Assembly: GCF_003014475.1 (NCBI RefSeq)
Contig: NZ_PYGJ01000016.1
Coordinates: 44,569-108,568, forward strand
Length of the DNA stretch: 64,000 nucleotides
From: Shimia abyssi
GTDB taxonomy: Bacteria; Pseudomonadota; Alphaproteobacteria; Rhodobacterales; Rhodobacteraceae
Direction of reading: 5' to 3'
Of the stretch, positions 44,900-53,923 are shown one piece after another; positions within the stretch are counted from its first letter, which is position 1; the number at the start of each line of letters is the position of its first letter. A program made the translations under genes and the position numbers. A model generated the notes under the pieces. The model was given only the letters and a program-made list of their open reading frames with translations. It was not told where the DNA came from and ran no database searches.

Positions 44900-46940
44900 G
44901 AGTTTCATCTCCGTTTTCTTTCTCCAATCCGGCAAAGCTGCCAACCAGGGTGGTCAGTTCGAAATTGTCCCTCTCTTTCATCATCTGTTCGCGTAGGCGT
45001 GTGGCGCATGCCCGTGCCTCGGTAGATCTGCCCAGAATATCGCGCAGGGCTGCGACATAGGCGTCGACATCATCGATATCTTCAACCGGCCAGCTCAGAT
45101 CATCCTTGAGTACTTCCGATGTGCCACCTACGACCGAGCCCACAATCGGGATTCCAGTCATACAAACTTCCAGAAGCAGATGCGGTACCCCATCCCACTC
45201 AGAAGTGTAAAGCCAAGCATCGCACTCCTCCAGTGGCAAGTCGCTGAAGGTTTCGTAGGACCCTTCCAGCACAATGTTGTGGCGTGCAAGAGTAGAGTCA
45301 TCAAACTTGCCTAGGATCGCTTTGCCCCAAACGCGAAAGATCACATCCGGCATACGCATGGCGATCTGAGGTAGCAGATCCAACCGTTTTTGCCGGGCAA
45401 ACCGCCCCGACCAGAAGACCTGCCGCGGCCGTGTTGGTTTGAGAGGAGGTGCAGGCGCTAAGGCAACGGAATAGTCCACCGGCGCAGAAATCACGCGAAT
45501 GCGTGCGTGCATAGCTTCGGGCAGCGCAAACCGTTCGATCAGCTCAGCTTTCAGGAAATGGCTATCCACAAGCAGTTCTTCGCACCAGTCAAAACATCGG
45601 TAGACATATTTCACAGGATACCCAACCCAAGTTCCAAGAACACTTTTCTCGTTACAGAACAAGTAATTGTAGATCTTCATCTCGCGCGACATCACGGCTT
45701 GGTATGTCACTTGGCACACCCAGGATAAGCGGCTGTTAATGTTGAAGAAGGCGATAGGACGAAGGCTGCGCAAAAATGTCTGCAGAACATCGATGGCAAC
45801 ATCTTCTGCACTGCCTTTTGTCGCCGTTTTTAAACTCACTTGCCGAATGGCAGGATCAAAGCGGCCCGGTGTAATCTCATCATTTGTGTCGGTATATATA
45901 ATCAGGACAGATTCTGGCCCATAAGCCTCGGACAGAAATTTGGCCAGATAGCCTTCTTCCTTCAGGCCGCAGCCCCAGCGGGGGCGGTTGACCGCAAGCA
46001 CAAACTGCGCGCGCTGATATCCTGCGGCGTCGCGCAGAGCGCACAGGGCATCTAGCTTATCACTGGTGCGGGGTGTGTGAAATGGCGGCATCTTCGGCGC
46101 GAAAGCCTCCGGCCAGCTGGCGCCAATTAATGGATCCAACTCCGTGGCCCCTGCAACCATTTCTCCCAACTTACCGTATTTCAAACGATTCAGCAGGTCG
46201 GTGCGTCGCTCTACCATTTCGTGAGCAACTTCGGGTGCTTTCAGCCCAAGCAGCTGTTTCGCAATCAGCGGAAGCTTGTGGTTTGGGTCTCCCAACCGAC
46301 CATTATGGAGGCCGACCTGGAGCCAATGTACAAAAGGGTTGGTCCCAGATTTTAGGAGGTCGTGGGCTCGCGTTTTGTACATTTTTGTGCTGAAATGCGG
46401 AGAGGGGTTGAAATTCTTGCCCGCACCGATTTGCAAATAGTGTTGTATGGGATTAAGCCCCGAGTACAAAACCTCCGGGTGGCGAATGACGTAGAACTCC
46501 GGATCAAAGGCACGCGCGATGATCGCGGCACTCGCTTCATATTTTGGGCCTATCTCGAGGGCCATGGAATCGGCAATTCTGGCACGCAGGTGCGCATCCA
46601 TATGCCAGCTTTCGCGATGCAACATCGGCACTTGCGTGGGGACGGCGAAAGATGTGACCGGTGAAAAGTGGTGGTTTTTTTCCTGCCCAACCTTCAAGTA
46701 ATGCAGCAATGCTCCGCCGGGAAACAGCATGGCTTCCGGATACGCCTTCTCGTAGGCTTTTGCGTCAAATTGCGATGACGGATGGCGCCCCAGACGCCCC
46801 CCGATCTTAAGATAGTGATCCGCGGCTTCAAGATGGCCATGAAGCACATCCGTATAAGCTGTGACATACCATTCCGCGTCAAACAAATTGCTGTTTTTAA
46901 GGCGCGATAGGTCAGTTGAGGTGGTTGCGGGAAGGTTCAT
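44892..46940 (-). CDS. GT-B glycosyltransferase with N-terminal repeats
   Basis: 682-residue protein. The N-terminal ~230 residues contain several copies of a ~40-residue unit with the pattern FDAxxYxxxYPxxxxxxxxxLxHYLxxGxxxGxxPSP (for example SSQFDAKAYEKAYPEAM and EFYVIRHPEVLYSGLNPIQH), common in bacterial glycan-biosynthesis proteins. The C-terminal half is a GT4-like GT-B domain: PRQVFWSGRFARQKRLDLLP, VIFRVWGKAILGKFDDSTLA, and the donor-site stretch CDAWLYTSEWDGVPHLLLEV, GIPIVGSVVGGTSEVL. The start ATG has AAAGG upstream. It is followed by an overlapping GT2 gene. Confidence 0.85.
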   Translation of the reverse strand: MNLPATTSTDLSRLKNSNLFDAEWYVTAYTDVLHGHLEAADHYLKIGGRLGRHPSSQFDAKAYEKAYPEAMLFPGGALLHYLKVGQEKNHHFSPVTSFAVPTQVPMLHRESWHMDAHLRARIADSMALEIGPKYEASAAIIARAFDPEFYVIRHPEVLYSGLNPIQHYLQIGAGKNFNPSPHFSTKMYKTRAHDLLKSGTNPFVHWLQVGLHNGRLGDPNHKLPLIAKQLLGLKAPEVAHEMVERRTDLLNRLKYGKLGEMVAGATELDPLIGASWPEAFAPKMPPFHTPRTSDKLDALCALRDAAGYQRAQFVLAVNRPRWGCGLKEEGYLAKFLSEAYGPESVLIIYTDTNDEITPGRFDPAIRQVSLKTATKGSAEDVAIDVLQTFLRSLRPIAFFNINSRLSWVCQVTYQAVMSREMKIYNYLFCNEKSVLGTWVGYPVKYVYRCFDWCEELLVDSHFLKAELIERFALPEAMHARIRVISAPVDYSVALAPAPPLKPTRPRQVFWSGRFARQKRLDLLPQIAMRMPDVIFRVWGKAILGKFDDSTLARHNIVLEGSYETFSDLPLEECDAWLYTSEWDGVPHLLLEVCMTGIPIVGSVVGGTSEVLKDDLSWPVEDIDDVDAYVAALRDILGRSTEARACATRLREQMMKERDNFELTTLVGSFAGLEKENGDETHG

Positions 46941-46950
46941 GGCTGACCTT

Positions 46951-48354
46951 TCATGACTTCATCAGGCGTTTGATCACACGAAGGCAGCGCCGCGGAATGT
47001 TAAGTACCTTTCTCGCAACGCCCCCGAGCCCACTCTGAAGAACCGCAGCATTCTTGGCGGTCCTGTTCTTCGCCGCTTCGTGTTTGGCGGCGCGCGTCAT
47101 GGTGGCATAGGTGTCGAGCCGGGTGCTAAATTCTTCAGACGAGTCGTGGAGTGTTTTGCGCACTTCAGAAACAGTTGCTTGAAGGGTCAGCATTTCCTGA
47201 ACAAGAGTGGCTTTTTCGGTTTCCAATGTTGTGACGCGCTTTTGGTAATCATCTGCGACTTGGCGCACCCCGTCCTGCGCATGTGCCAGGGATTCGGCCA
47301 GCAGTGCTTCGGCGCTTGCAAGTGTCTCGGAATTGGCTTTGGCCTCGGCTAGCGCCAGAGCTTTGGCTTCGGTTAGCAGCGCTTCAGTTTTTGTGACCCG
47401 GGCCAGCGCCACCGCCGCGGCATTGCGGTGTTTCAACGCCTCCTCTTGAAGCTTGATGTTGTTTTGTTCGAATTCGCGCGCATGGACTGACAAAGCGCGG
47501 CATTCCTCGGCAAATCTGCGATAAGCGGGTACGGATTGATCGAACGCGTTGGCAATCTTGTCTAGCTTACTCCGATCACCCTTAGCCACAATATCTTGAC
47601 TCCAGGCTTTCATGATTTCATAGGCATCCCTGATCCAAGGGCTCATCGCGGAGTCCTGTAGAACGGCCGCGTCTCCGGCATGGTGATGGCACCACTCATC
47701 TGATAAGAATGTATCGATTTTTTTGGCGGCGGAAGCCGAGGTGTTCGGCCAGATCAAATCCAGATTCGCGGAGATCCGGTCAGTGACCTGACGCCAGTCC
47801 ACCAGAAGATCATCGTAATGTACGAAAACTCGGGGGATGTCTCGGGTGCTACACTCGGCGGCCAGCATGAAGCGCAGCCACGACACCAGGCTCTCTCCCT
47901 GAAGGATACGATTGCGTTTATGGAGCGAATTCGCGATATCTAGGGGATTGCGAATGGGTAGGACGCACAATGTCCGAATGCCTATCTGTTGCAGGGCCTC
48001 TTGCCACAAGGGAAACAGTAAGCATAAGCGGGGATCTTTCATGACGAATAAAGGCGCGTCGCCAAATTCGTCGTCAATCAGCTGGGCCGCTCGGGCGACA
48101 AAATCCTGTTTCAGCTCTGCGGGAACTTGATCTAGGTCGGGAGGCGCAAAATCGTACCAGTGAGAGCCAACCGTCCTTAAAAACTCATCATTCAGATCGA
48201 CCTGAGGCTGGCTTTCCCAGAAGCCAAGATCATTGTCGTTCTTGCGACTAGCGACCAGCGTATTAGGCAGAGAGAGTCCGAGGAACTTGAGAGTTCGCGT
48301 GAAAGCTGACGAGCCGGAGCGATGCATGGCCAAAATGATTATACAAGTTTTCAA
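46951..48354 (-). CDS. Sulfotransferase-like protein with C-terminal coiled coil
   Basis: 467-residue protein. The N-terminal ~270 residues resemble the sulfotransferase superfamily: P-loop ILAMHRSGSSAFTRTLKFLG, then NDNDLGFWESQPQVDLNDEF, FVMKDPRLCLLFPLWQEAL and CVLPIRNPLDIANSLHKRN (the 3'-phosphate-binding segment), and VFVHYDDLLVDW. Residues ~275-430 form a long Ala/Glu/Lys-rich coiled coil (LTEAKALALAEAKANSETLA). The start is a TTG at 48354; no ATG precedes the P-loop. First gene of the minus-strand glycan operon. Confidence 0.78.
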   Translation of the reverse strand: MKTCIIILAMHRSGSSAFTRTLKFLGLSLPNTLVASRKNDNDLGFWESQPQVDLNDEFLRTVGSHWYDFAPPDLDQVPAELKQDFVARAAQLIDDEFGDAPLFVMKDPRLCLLFPLWQEALQQIGIRTLCVLPIRNPLDIANSLHKRNRILQGESLVSWLRFMLAAECSTRDIPRVFVHYDDLLVDWRQVTDRISANLDLIWPNTSASAAKKIDTFLSDEWCHHHAGDAAVLQDSAMSPWIRDAYEIMKAWSQDIVAKGDRSKLDKIANAFDQSVPAYRRFAEECRALSVHAREFEQNNIKLQEEALKHRNAAAVALARVTKTEALLTEAKALALAEAKANSETLASAEALLAESLAHAQDGVRQVADDYQKRVTTLETEKATLVQEMLTLQATVSEVRKTLHDSSEEFSTRLDTYATMTRAAKHEAAKNRTAKNAAVLQSGLGGVARKVLNIPRRCLRVIKRLMKS

Positions 48355-48697
48355 TTTGTGAAATCCAACCTTTGGTAGTGTCGATTTTTCTGGATAATCG
48401 AGCTAGAGGTGATCAGCTCCACTTGAGTGGTCCGGTTTGAGTGTTAGTGCATGATTGGCTTGGGTTCCATTGGGCAATATCCCGAGGCACTATGAGGTCG
48501 TTTTGTGTTGTAGTGTTTCCTCCATTGGTAATCCCCCCATTTTTGATGGGGTCCAACCGTAGAATTCAGGCGGCTGTTTTAAGTTTCATAGCGGGTGTGA
48601 TGTGGACTGCCAAAATCATTCTGACGTTATGTATTGCAACCAGCGTTAAAAATTCGGAAATGTACAACTGGCTACAGTGGTCTGATAGGTGCTTAGA
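48355..48697. other. Region with IS-end repeats
   Basis: Includes the repeat at 48411-48475 (GATCAGCTCCACTTGAGTGG ... GTGCATGATTGGCTTGGG), a match to 19978-20034. GGTAATCCCCCC at 48530-48541 resembles the IS3 remnant ends at 21976 and 24563. On the minus strand ITPAMKLKTAA ends at a stop at about 48567, possibly the tail of a lost transposase. No intact gene. Confidence 0.4.
48411..48468. repeat. Degenerate repeat shared with 19978-20034
   Basis: 58 bases beginning GATCAGCTCCACTTGAGTGG with the core GTGTTAGTGCATGATTGG. It matches the segment downstream of repA and in part the one at 15791. Probably an IS end. Confidence 0.5.
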
Positions 48698-49273
48698 ATG
48701 GAAAAAGAATCGAGGCTGGAAATCCGCAGATTCACAACAGACTACGCCGTACGGGAAGATCGCATTCGTATTTCGGTTGAGACAGAAGATAGCCAAATCT
48801 ACATTATGTGGCTAACCCGGCGCCTAATGATTCGGATGATCCCGGAGTTTGTGAAGTATCTCAGTGAAGTGGTTCCTACGCCTACATTGGGCGTTGAAGA
48901 TCGAGCTTCTGCTGCCCCCAACACCGCTACCCGTGTAGAGTTGTCCGACAATGCGCAGAGGCAGCGACAAATAAATGCGCTAGGTCATATTGAACACCAA
49001 AACCCCGTCAAACCCAAAACACCCGATCAGGTGAACTGCGAGGAATTAATCACGTCTCTTAAAGTGCAATTGGGTCGCAATGGTGTTCTGGTCAATTTTG
49101 TTGCAGACCAGGCGTCCGTTCAGAAGATGCCATTCGCACAAGATAGTCTGCGACAATGGCTGGGAATTTTACATCATCAGTTCCGCAAAGCAGGTTGGAA
49201 TGATGATGTTTGGCCAGCCTGGATTATGGCTAAGGGCTGGAACCAGGGGCCTGATGCGTTGCGTTTGAATTGA
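48698..49273 (+). CDS. Hypothetical protein upstream of the peroxidase gene
   Basis: 191-residue protein I do not recognise. The N-terminal ~50 residues are beta-rich (EIRRFTTDYAVREDRIRISV, then EDSQIYIMWLTRRLM). The middle is a Pro/Thr/Ala linker (~60-105), and the C-terminal ~80 residues are helical (ELITSLKVQLGRNGVLVNFV, LRQWLGILHHQFRKAGW). No signal peptide or membrane segment. The ATG at 48698 is used; TTG at 48689 is the alternative. It lies 310 bases before the peroxidase/RTX gene in the same direction. A link between the two is only suggested by position. Confidence 0.6.
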   Translation: MEKESRLEIRRFTTDYAVREDRIRISVETEDSQIYIMWLTRRLMIRMIPEFVKYLSEVVPTPTLGVEDRASAAPNTATRVELSDNAQRQRQINALGHIEHQNPVKPKTPDQVNCEELITSLKVQLGRNGVLVNFVADQASVQKMPFAQDSLRQWLGILHHQFRKAGWNDDVWPAWIMAKGWNQGPDALRLN

Positions 49274-49582
49274 GTAAAGGTTCTCCTAAACTCTTCGCTA
49301 CGCGATCATTGCAATCTACGGGCATTGATGAGCTACAGGCCCAAATCGTGCCAATATGGTTCTTTCGATACTTAAGGAGCGCATTGCATCGCCCGATGCC
49401 GTGGTGATCTTCGCGCCCCTTGAGGTAGATCACGGAAGAAATTCGAAAAAGATGCGCTGATATAGGCTCTTTGCATGCGTATCGGCTTGATCTAGTTGCG
49501 TCGTGGGAGGCATTTGCCGCAAAATGTCACTAATCGCCTTATAAAGCGACCATGACCAAGGCATATCTGGAGGGTTTCTACT
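49274..49582. other. Upstream region of the peroxidase gene
   Basis: 309 bases. A perfect small inverted repeat GCATCG-CC-CGATGC occurs at 49386-49399. No gene and no convincing -35/-10 pair was found. Confidence 0.4.
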
Positions 49583-52060
49583 TTGTCTGAAGAATACGCT
49601 ACTCATGTTGCGAGCGGAAGCCGCGCGGTAGGTGCTGAGGGGGAAATCGATACCCCTATCAGCCGCCTAACAGCCTCTGCGTACGATGACGGGGTGGAGA
49701 GTGTTCGAATTGGTCCCAATGCCGCGCAGGTTGCTTTTGGTCTTTTTGGCCAAGGGCAGGAAGATTTACCTAATGCTTTGGGGGTTAGCGTCTTCTGGAC
49801 CTACTGGGGTCAATTCTTGGACCACGATATTAGCCTAACGCCAACAAATAGTGGAGAATTTGTGGACGTGGCCGGTCTGATCGCACCGGTCCAGAGGTCC
49901 GCTTATGTTTCAGATGGAACGGCTGGAGACATTCGAGCGCAGGTCAACAAAATCACTCCCCTAATCGACGCGTCAAATGTCTATGGATCAGACAGTGAGC
50001 GTTTGACTGAGCTTCGGACATTTGACGGAGGGCGGTTAAAAACCTCCGAGGGATATGATGGTATTGACCATCTACATCTAAATATGGCGCGATTGGAAAA
50101 CGCTGGCGATAATGATCCGGATAACCCGCTCTATGTTGCAGGCGATGTGCGAGCAAACGAAAATGTAGCACTGACGGCCATTCATACAATGATGGCCAAC
50201 GAGCACAATTATTGGTCTGATCGGTTAGGAGAGAAGCATCCTGATTGGTCTGATGATCAACTCTTTGACGGTGCCCGATCTGTTGTGGAAGCGCTTATTC
50301 AGAATATTACCTATTCTGAGTTTCTACCACTCTTGCTTGGTCCTAATGCCTTGTCCCCACTTGCAGACAGCTCGGAGGGTGTCTCCGAGCAGGTAACCAA
50401 TGAGTTCTCTACCGCGGCATATCGGTTCGCACATTCGACGGTTTCGTCTGAGCTTTTGCGTTTGAAGGAAAATGGCGATGCTTTAGGCGAGGGGCATCTT
50501 TCCTTGGCGTCGTCGTTTTTCAACAACTCCGCAATTTCTGAGAACGGAATAGCACCAATCATGAGAGGACTTGGGACTACGGATGCTCAAGAAATCGACA
50601 CGAAGGTTATTGACGAACTGAATCTCTTTCTTGTCAATGATGCGGGGATGTCAGGCTTTTCTCTTCCGGCTCTGAATATTGTTCGGGGGCGGGACCATGG
50701 TATTGATACCTATGTTTCTGTCCGCTCACAGTTGTTGGGTGACATCGATCTAGAGGCTCTAGATCCGGCAGATTTCAGCGTTATTACTCGCGATGTTGTT
50801 GTACAGCAGGACTTGGCTTCGGTTTACGATTCTGTCTTCGATGTAGACTTGTGGGTCGGCGGCTTGGCTGAGGAAAAAATACCAGGGGCGATGGTTGGCC
50901 CAACATTCCAGAATATACTGGTTGAACAGTTTGCGCGTCTACGCGATGCGGATCCTTTGTGGTTCCAAAGGCGAAGCTGGACGGACGAGGGACTTTTCGA
51001 AGAGATAATAGGAACTCGCCTCTCCGATATTTTAATGCGCTCTGCTGGTGTGGAATGCATGCAGGCGGATATCTTCCTGACGTCAAATCGCGTTGGAGGC
51101 TCTGAGGGGGATGATGTTGTTGAGGGGAACTGGGAACGTGATTTGATGGTCGGCATGGAAGGTGACGACTTTATGGATGGTCACGAAAGCGCGGATGACC
51201 TGTTCGGCGGTGCTGGAGACGATACGCTTTTTGGAGGAGATGGCGACGACCACATCCACGGAGATGAAGGGGCTGACTTTTTGAATGGTGGGAGCGGTCA
51301 CGATTCAATGAGTGGCGGTCTCGGTAATGATGAATTATTTGCCCAAGACGGGAATGATTATCTGGCTGGCGGTTTGGGCGATGATGTTTTGGGCGGTTCC
51401 GCAGGAAACGACTCCCTATATGGAGGTATGGGCTCTGACATTTCCTTTGGTGGCGACGGCGACGATCTGATCTATGAAATAGAAACGGATGAAGAGTCCA
51501 ATACGGCTTGGGCGGGTCAGGGCGACGATACAGTGATGGGCGGCGGCGGGCACGACGTTTTCGGCGGCGGTGCTGGAGACGATTCCATTTCCAGTGGGAA
51601 TGGTAATGATGTGATCTACGGCGGCGCTGGAGAAGGGCGGGATATCCTCAATGGAGGGGATGGAGCAGACACGCTGTTTGGTAGTGGCGGTAATGATCAG
51701 ATCTCTGGTGGGGATGGAGATGACATCATCTTCAATGGTCAGGGGGATGACCATGTGGAGGCGGGAGACGGAAACGACATTCTCTGGGGAGGCATTGGAA
51801 ACGATCTTTTGGAAGGCGGATCGGGAGCAGATGTCTTTGTTTTTGTCGAGGGTAATGGTGAGGACACGATACGTCACTATTCACTCGTGGATGACAGGAT
51901 TGCAATTCTGTCGGACAATATTGCGAGCCTTGAAGACCTCACATTGTCTCAGCACCGCTTTGAGGCTCACATTGCGTTTGATGATGTAACTATAATTCTG
52001 GAGAGCGTGCTTGTAACGCATCTTACAGAAGATCACTTCTTGTTTGATCTGGCGTTCTGA
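49583..52060 (+). CDS. Animal-haem-peroxidase / RTX fusion (MopA- or peroxinectin-like)
   Basis: 825-residue secreted peroxidase. Residues ~20-500 are an animal-type haem peroxidase domain: distal WTYWGQFLDHDISLT (distal His and haem-linked Asp), ITPLIDASNVYGSDSERLTE, ENVALTAIHTMMANEHNYW, proximal-His region STAAYRFAHSTV, and LPALNIVRGRDHGIDTYVSV. Residues ~510-745 are RTX repeats (DDLFGGAGDDTLFGGDGDD). The C-terminus (VFVFVEGNGEDTIRHYSLVD) differs from the other RTX genes. The start is a TTG with GGAGG eight bases upstream. Related fusions in marine alphaproteobacteria oxidise Mn(II) (MopA) or produce reactive halogen/oxygen species; the substrate here is unknown. Confidence 0.88.
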   Translation: MSEEYATHVASGSRAVGAEGEIDTPISRLTASAYDDGVESVRIGPNAAQVAFGLFGQGQEDLPNALGVSVFWTYWGQFLDHDISLTPTNSGEFVDVAGLIAPVQRSAYVSDGTAGDIRAQVNKITPLIDASNVYGSDSERLTELRTFDGGRLKTSEGYDGIDHLHLNMARLENAGDNDPDNPLYVAGDVRANENVALTAIHTMMANEHNYWSDRLGEKHPDWSDDQLFDGARSVVEALIQNITYSEFLPLLLGPNALSPLADSSEGVSEQVTNEFSTAAYRFAHSTVSSELLRLKENGDALGEGHLSLASSFFNNSAISENGIAPIMRGLGTTDAQEIDTKVIDELNLFLVNDAGMSGFSLPALNIVRGRDHGIDTYVSVRSQLLGDIDLEALDPADFSVITRDVVVQQDLASVYDSVFDVDLWVGGLAEEKIPGAMVGPTFQNILVEQFARLRDADPLWFQRRSWTDEGLFEEIIGTRLSDILMRSAGVECMQADIFLTSNRVGGSEGDDVVEGNWERDLMVGMEGDDFMDGHESADDLFGGAGDDTLFGGDGDDHIHGDEGADFLNGGSGHDSMSGGLGNDELFAQDGNDYLAGGLGDDVLGGSAGNDSLYGGMGSDISFGGDGDDLIYEIETDEESNTAWAGQGDDTVMGGGGHDVFGGGAGDDSISSGNGNDVIYGGAGEGRDILNGGDGADTLFGSGGNDQISGGDGDDIIFNGQGDDHVEAGDGNDILWGGIGNDLLEGGSGADVFVFVEGNGEDTIRHYSLVDDRIAILSDNIASLEDLTLSQHRFEAHIAFDDVTIILESVLVTHLTEDHFLFDLAF

Positions 52061-52235
52061 GCCGAAAAAGGGTCGCGACGCAGTAAGGTAAATGTCCGGT
52101 GAATTACATGGGTCACGGACCTGCCGCGCCCCCGGATGAGAGGCTTCCAAAATGCAGGGATCTGACCTTGTCTCGCTATGCTCCACAAGATAACTCTTGG
52201 CGGAAAAGAACATCTTTTAAGGGTCGGGCTCACCT

Positions 52236-53768
52236 ATGCACATACTGTATTACAACTGGGTGGACTATCTTGACCCCGAAAAACGTGGCGGCGGTGTCAC
52301 TGTCTATCAGCGTAATTTGATCGAAGATCTCAAGGCAAGACCAGATATCCGCACCGATTTCCTTTCATCGGGCATCACTTACGATCTTACCAGCCAAAAA
52401 CCGCGTTGGCAGGTGATTGGCGAGGAAGGGCCGGGAGAGTGTCGGCGCTTTGAGATTGTCAATTCTGGGGCCCTTGCGCCATCGCATCACTCTTTCGGAG
52501 CGTCTACCCAGCTTCATCACGAGGAAACGACCCGGACCTTCAGAGATTTTCTCCATCAGAATGGGCCATATGACATCGTCCATTTCAATAATCTGGAAGG
52601 GATTCCTGCTGAGATCTTAAAGTTGAAGGAAGAATTTCAAGACACCAAATTTGTACTCTCTTTGCACAATTATTATCCGTTCTGCCCGCAGGTAAATCTC
52701 TGGCATAGAGAGGCTAAAGCCTGTGAAAACTTCGACGAAGGTCGTAAGTGCGCATATTGTCTTTTGGGACAGGCCAATCCGAAGGCAGTCCGCTATGCGA
52801 ATGCTGTTTCGGCCAAATTGAAGCGCCATGGAATTCAGCCTGGAACGCCTGCCTTTGATGGGTTCTTTTTCCCTTTGATGAGAATCGGCTACCGTACCTC
52901 AAAACTTTTAAGCAGGATCTCTGGAGTGAAGAGGCCGCAAGGGTCGGACAACCCCGCTGAACCGCGTGAACAGAGCCCGACAGACAATCCGCGAGTTGCT
53001 GCTGTTCTCGAATCCATTGAGCCACCATCATCTCAGGGCTTTGATCTTCGTCGCCGCGAAATGGTCGACTTGATCAATGCATATTGTGATAGTGTGATTG
53101 GCGTGTCCCGACGCGTCACACGGATAGCTTCCAATTTTGGAATCAAGGATACTTTGCTAAAAACCATGTATATCGGAACACAGCATGCGGACCGGTTCCT
53201 GAATACAGATCCTAACTTTGAGCTACCTCGGGCAGACGGAACACTCAGTTTGGCATTTTTGGGATATGCTCGAAGGGACAAAGGATTCTATTTCTTACTG
53301 GAGTCCTTGGAGGAACTTCCGAAGGAGCTGGCTGCACGCATCCATCTGATTATTGCTGCCGCTAATACAGACAAACCAACACTCGCGCGGGTTTCTGGTC
53401 TTGCCGAGCGCTTTGCCTCAATCAGGTTTGCAGATGGGTATTCGCACGATAACCTCGATGAGATTTTGCGGGACGCCGATGTTGGGGTTGTTCCAGTTCT
53501 TTGGGAAGATAGTCTCCCACAGGTCGCCATTGAAATGCATGCCCGTCGTCTTCCTCTTCTGACCAGCAATTTGGGTGGTGCCCGAGAGCTGGCCAATAGT
53601 GACAAGCTGGTCTTTCAGTCTGGGTCTGTCTCGTCTTTTCATGACACGGTTGAGGCGTTGCTCGGTGGCGACATCGATCTGCAAACGTATTGGCAGGAAG
53701 CAATGCCACCAAAACAGGTCGGCGAACATGTCGATGAGCTTCTGAATCTTTATGGTGAGGTCTCCTAG
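52236..53768 (+). CDS. GT4-type glycosyltransferase
   Basis: 510-residue GT-B glycosyltransferase. The N-terminal acceptor domain begins MHILYYNWVDYLDPEKRGGG and includes YDIVHFNNLEGIPAEILKLK and KFVLSLHNYYPFCPQVNLWH, followed by a Cys-bearing insert (CENFDEGRKCAYCLLGQ) that could bind a metal. The C-terminal donor domain has TLSLAFLGYARRDKGFYFLL, IRFADGYSHDNLDEILRDAD, VGVVPVLWEDSLPQVAIEMH and LLTSNLGGARELANSDKLVF with the EX7E-like pattern. The gene opens the plus-strand glycan block with ugd and manC. Sugar specificity unknown. Confidence 0.87.
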   Translation: MHILYYNWVDYLDPEKRGGGVTVYQRNLIEDLKARPDIRTDFLSSGITYDLTSQKPRWQVIGEEGPGECRRFEIVNSGALAPSHHSFGASTQLHHEETTRTFRDFLHQNGPYDIVHFNNLEGIPAEILKLKEEFQDTKFVLSLHNYYPFCPQVNLWHREAKACENFDEGRKCAYCLLGQANPKAVRYANAVSAKLKRHGIQPGTPAFDGFFFPLMRIGYRTSKLLSRISGVKRPQGSDNPAEPREQSPTDNPRVAAVLESIEPPSSQGFDLRRREMVDLINAYCDSVIGVSRRVTRIASNFGIKDTLLKTMYIGTQHADRFLNTDPNFELPRADGTLSLAFLGYARRDKGFYFLLESLEELPKELAARIHLIIAAANTDKPTLARVSGLAERFASIRFADGYSHDNLDEILRDADVGVVPVLWEDSLPQVAIEMHARRLPLLTSNLGGARELANSDKLVFQSGSVSSFHDTVEALLGGDIDLQTYWQEAMPPKQVGEHVDELLNLYGEVS

Positions 53769-53923
53769 TTTTTTATGCTCGTGCTACCATCATCGACTGT
53801 TGTTCTGGATGGTGTTTGTAGGGTGCCACCAGAAGTTCAGACTAAGGGTACCAAAGCGAAACGTTCTGCCGAAAAAAGAGTTTTAACACTGGGAAAACTG
53901 AGCAATCTTAAGGGGTATTTCGC

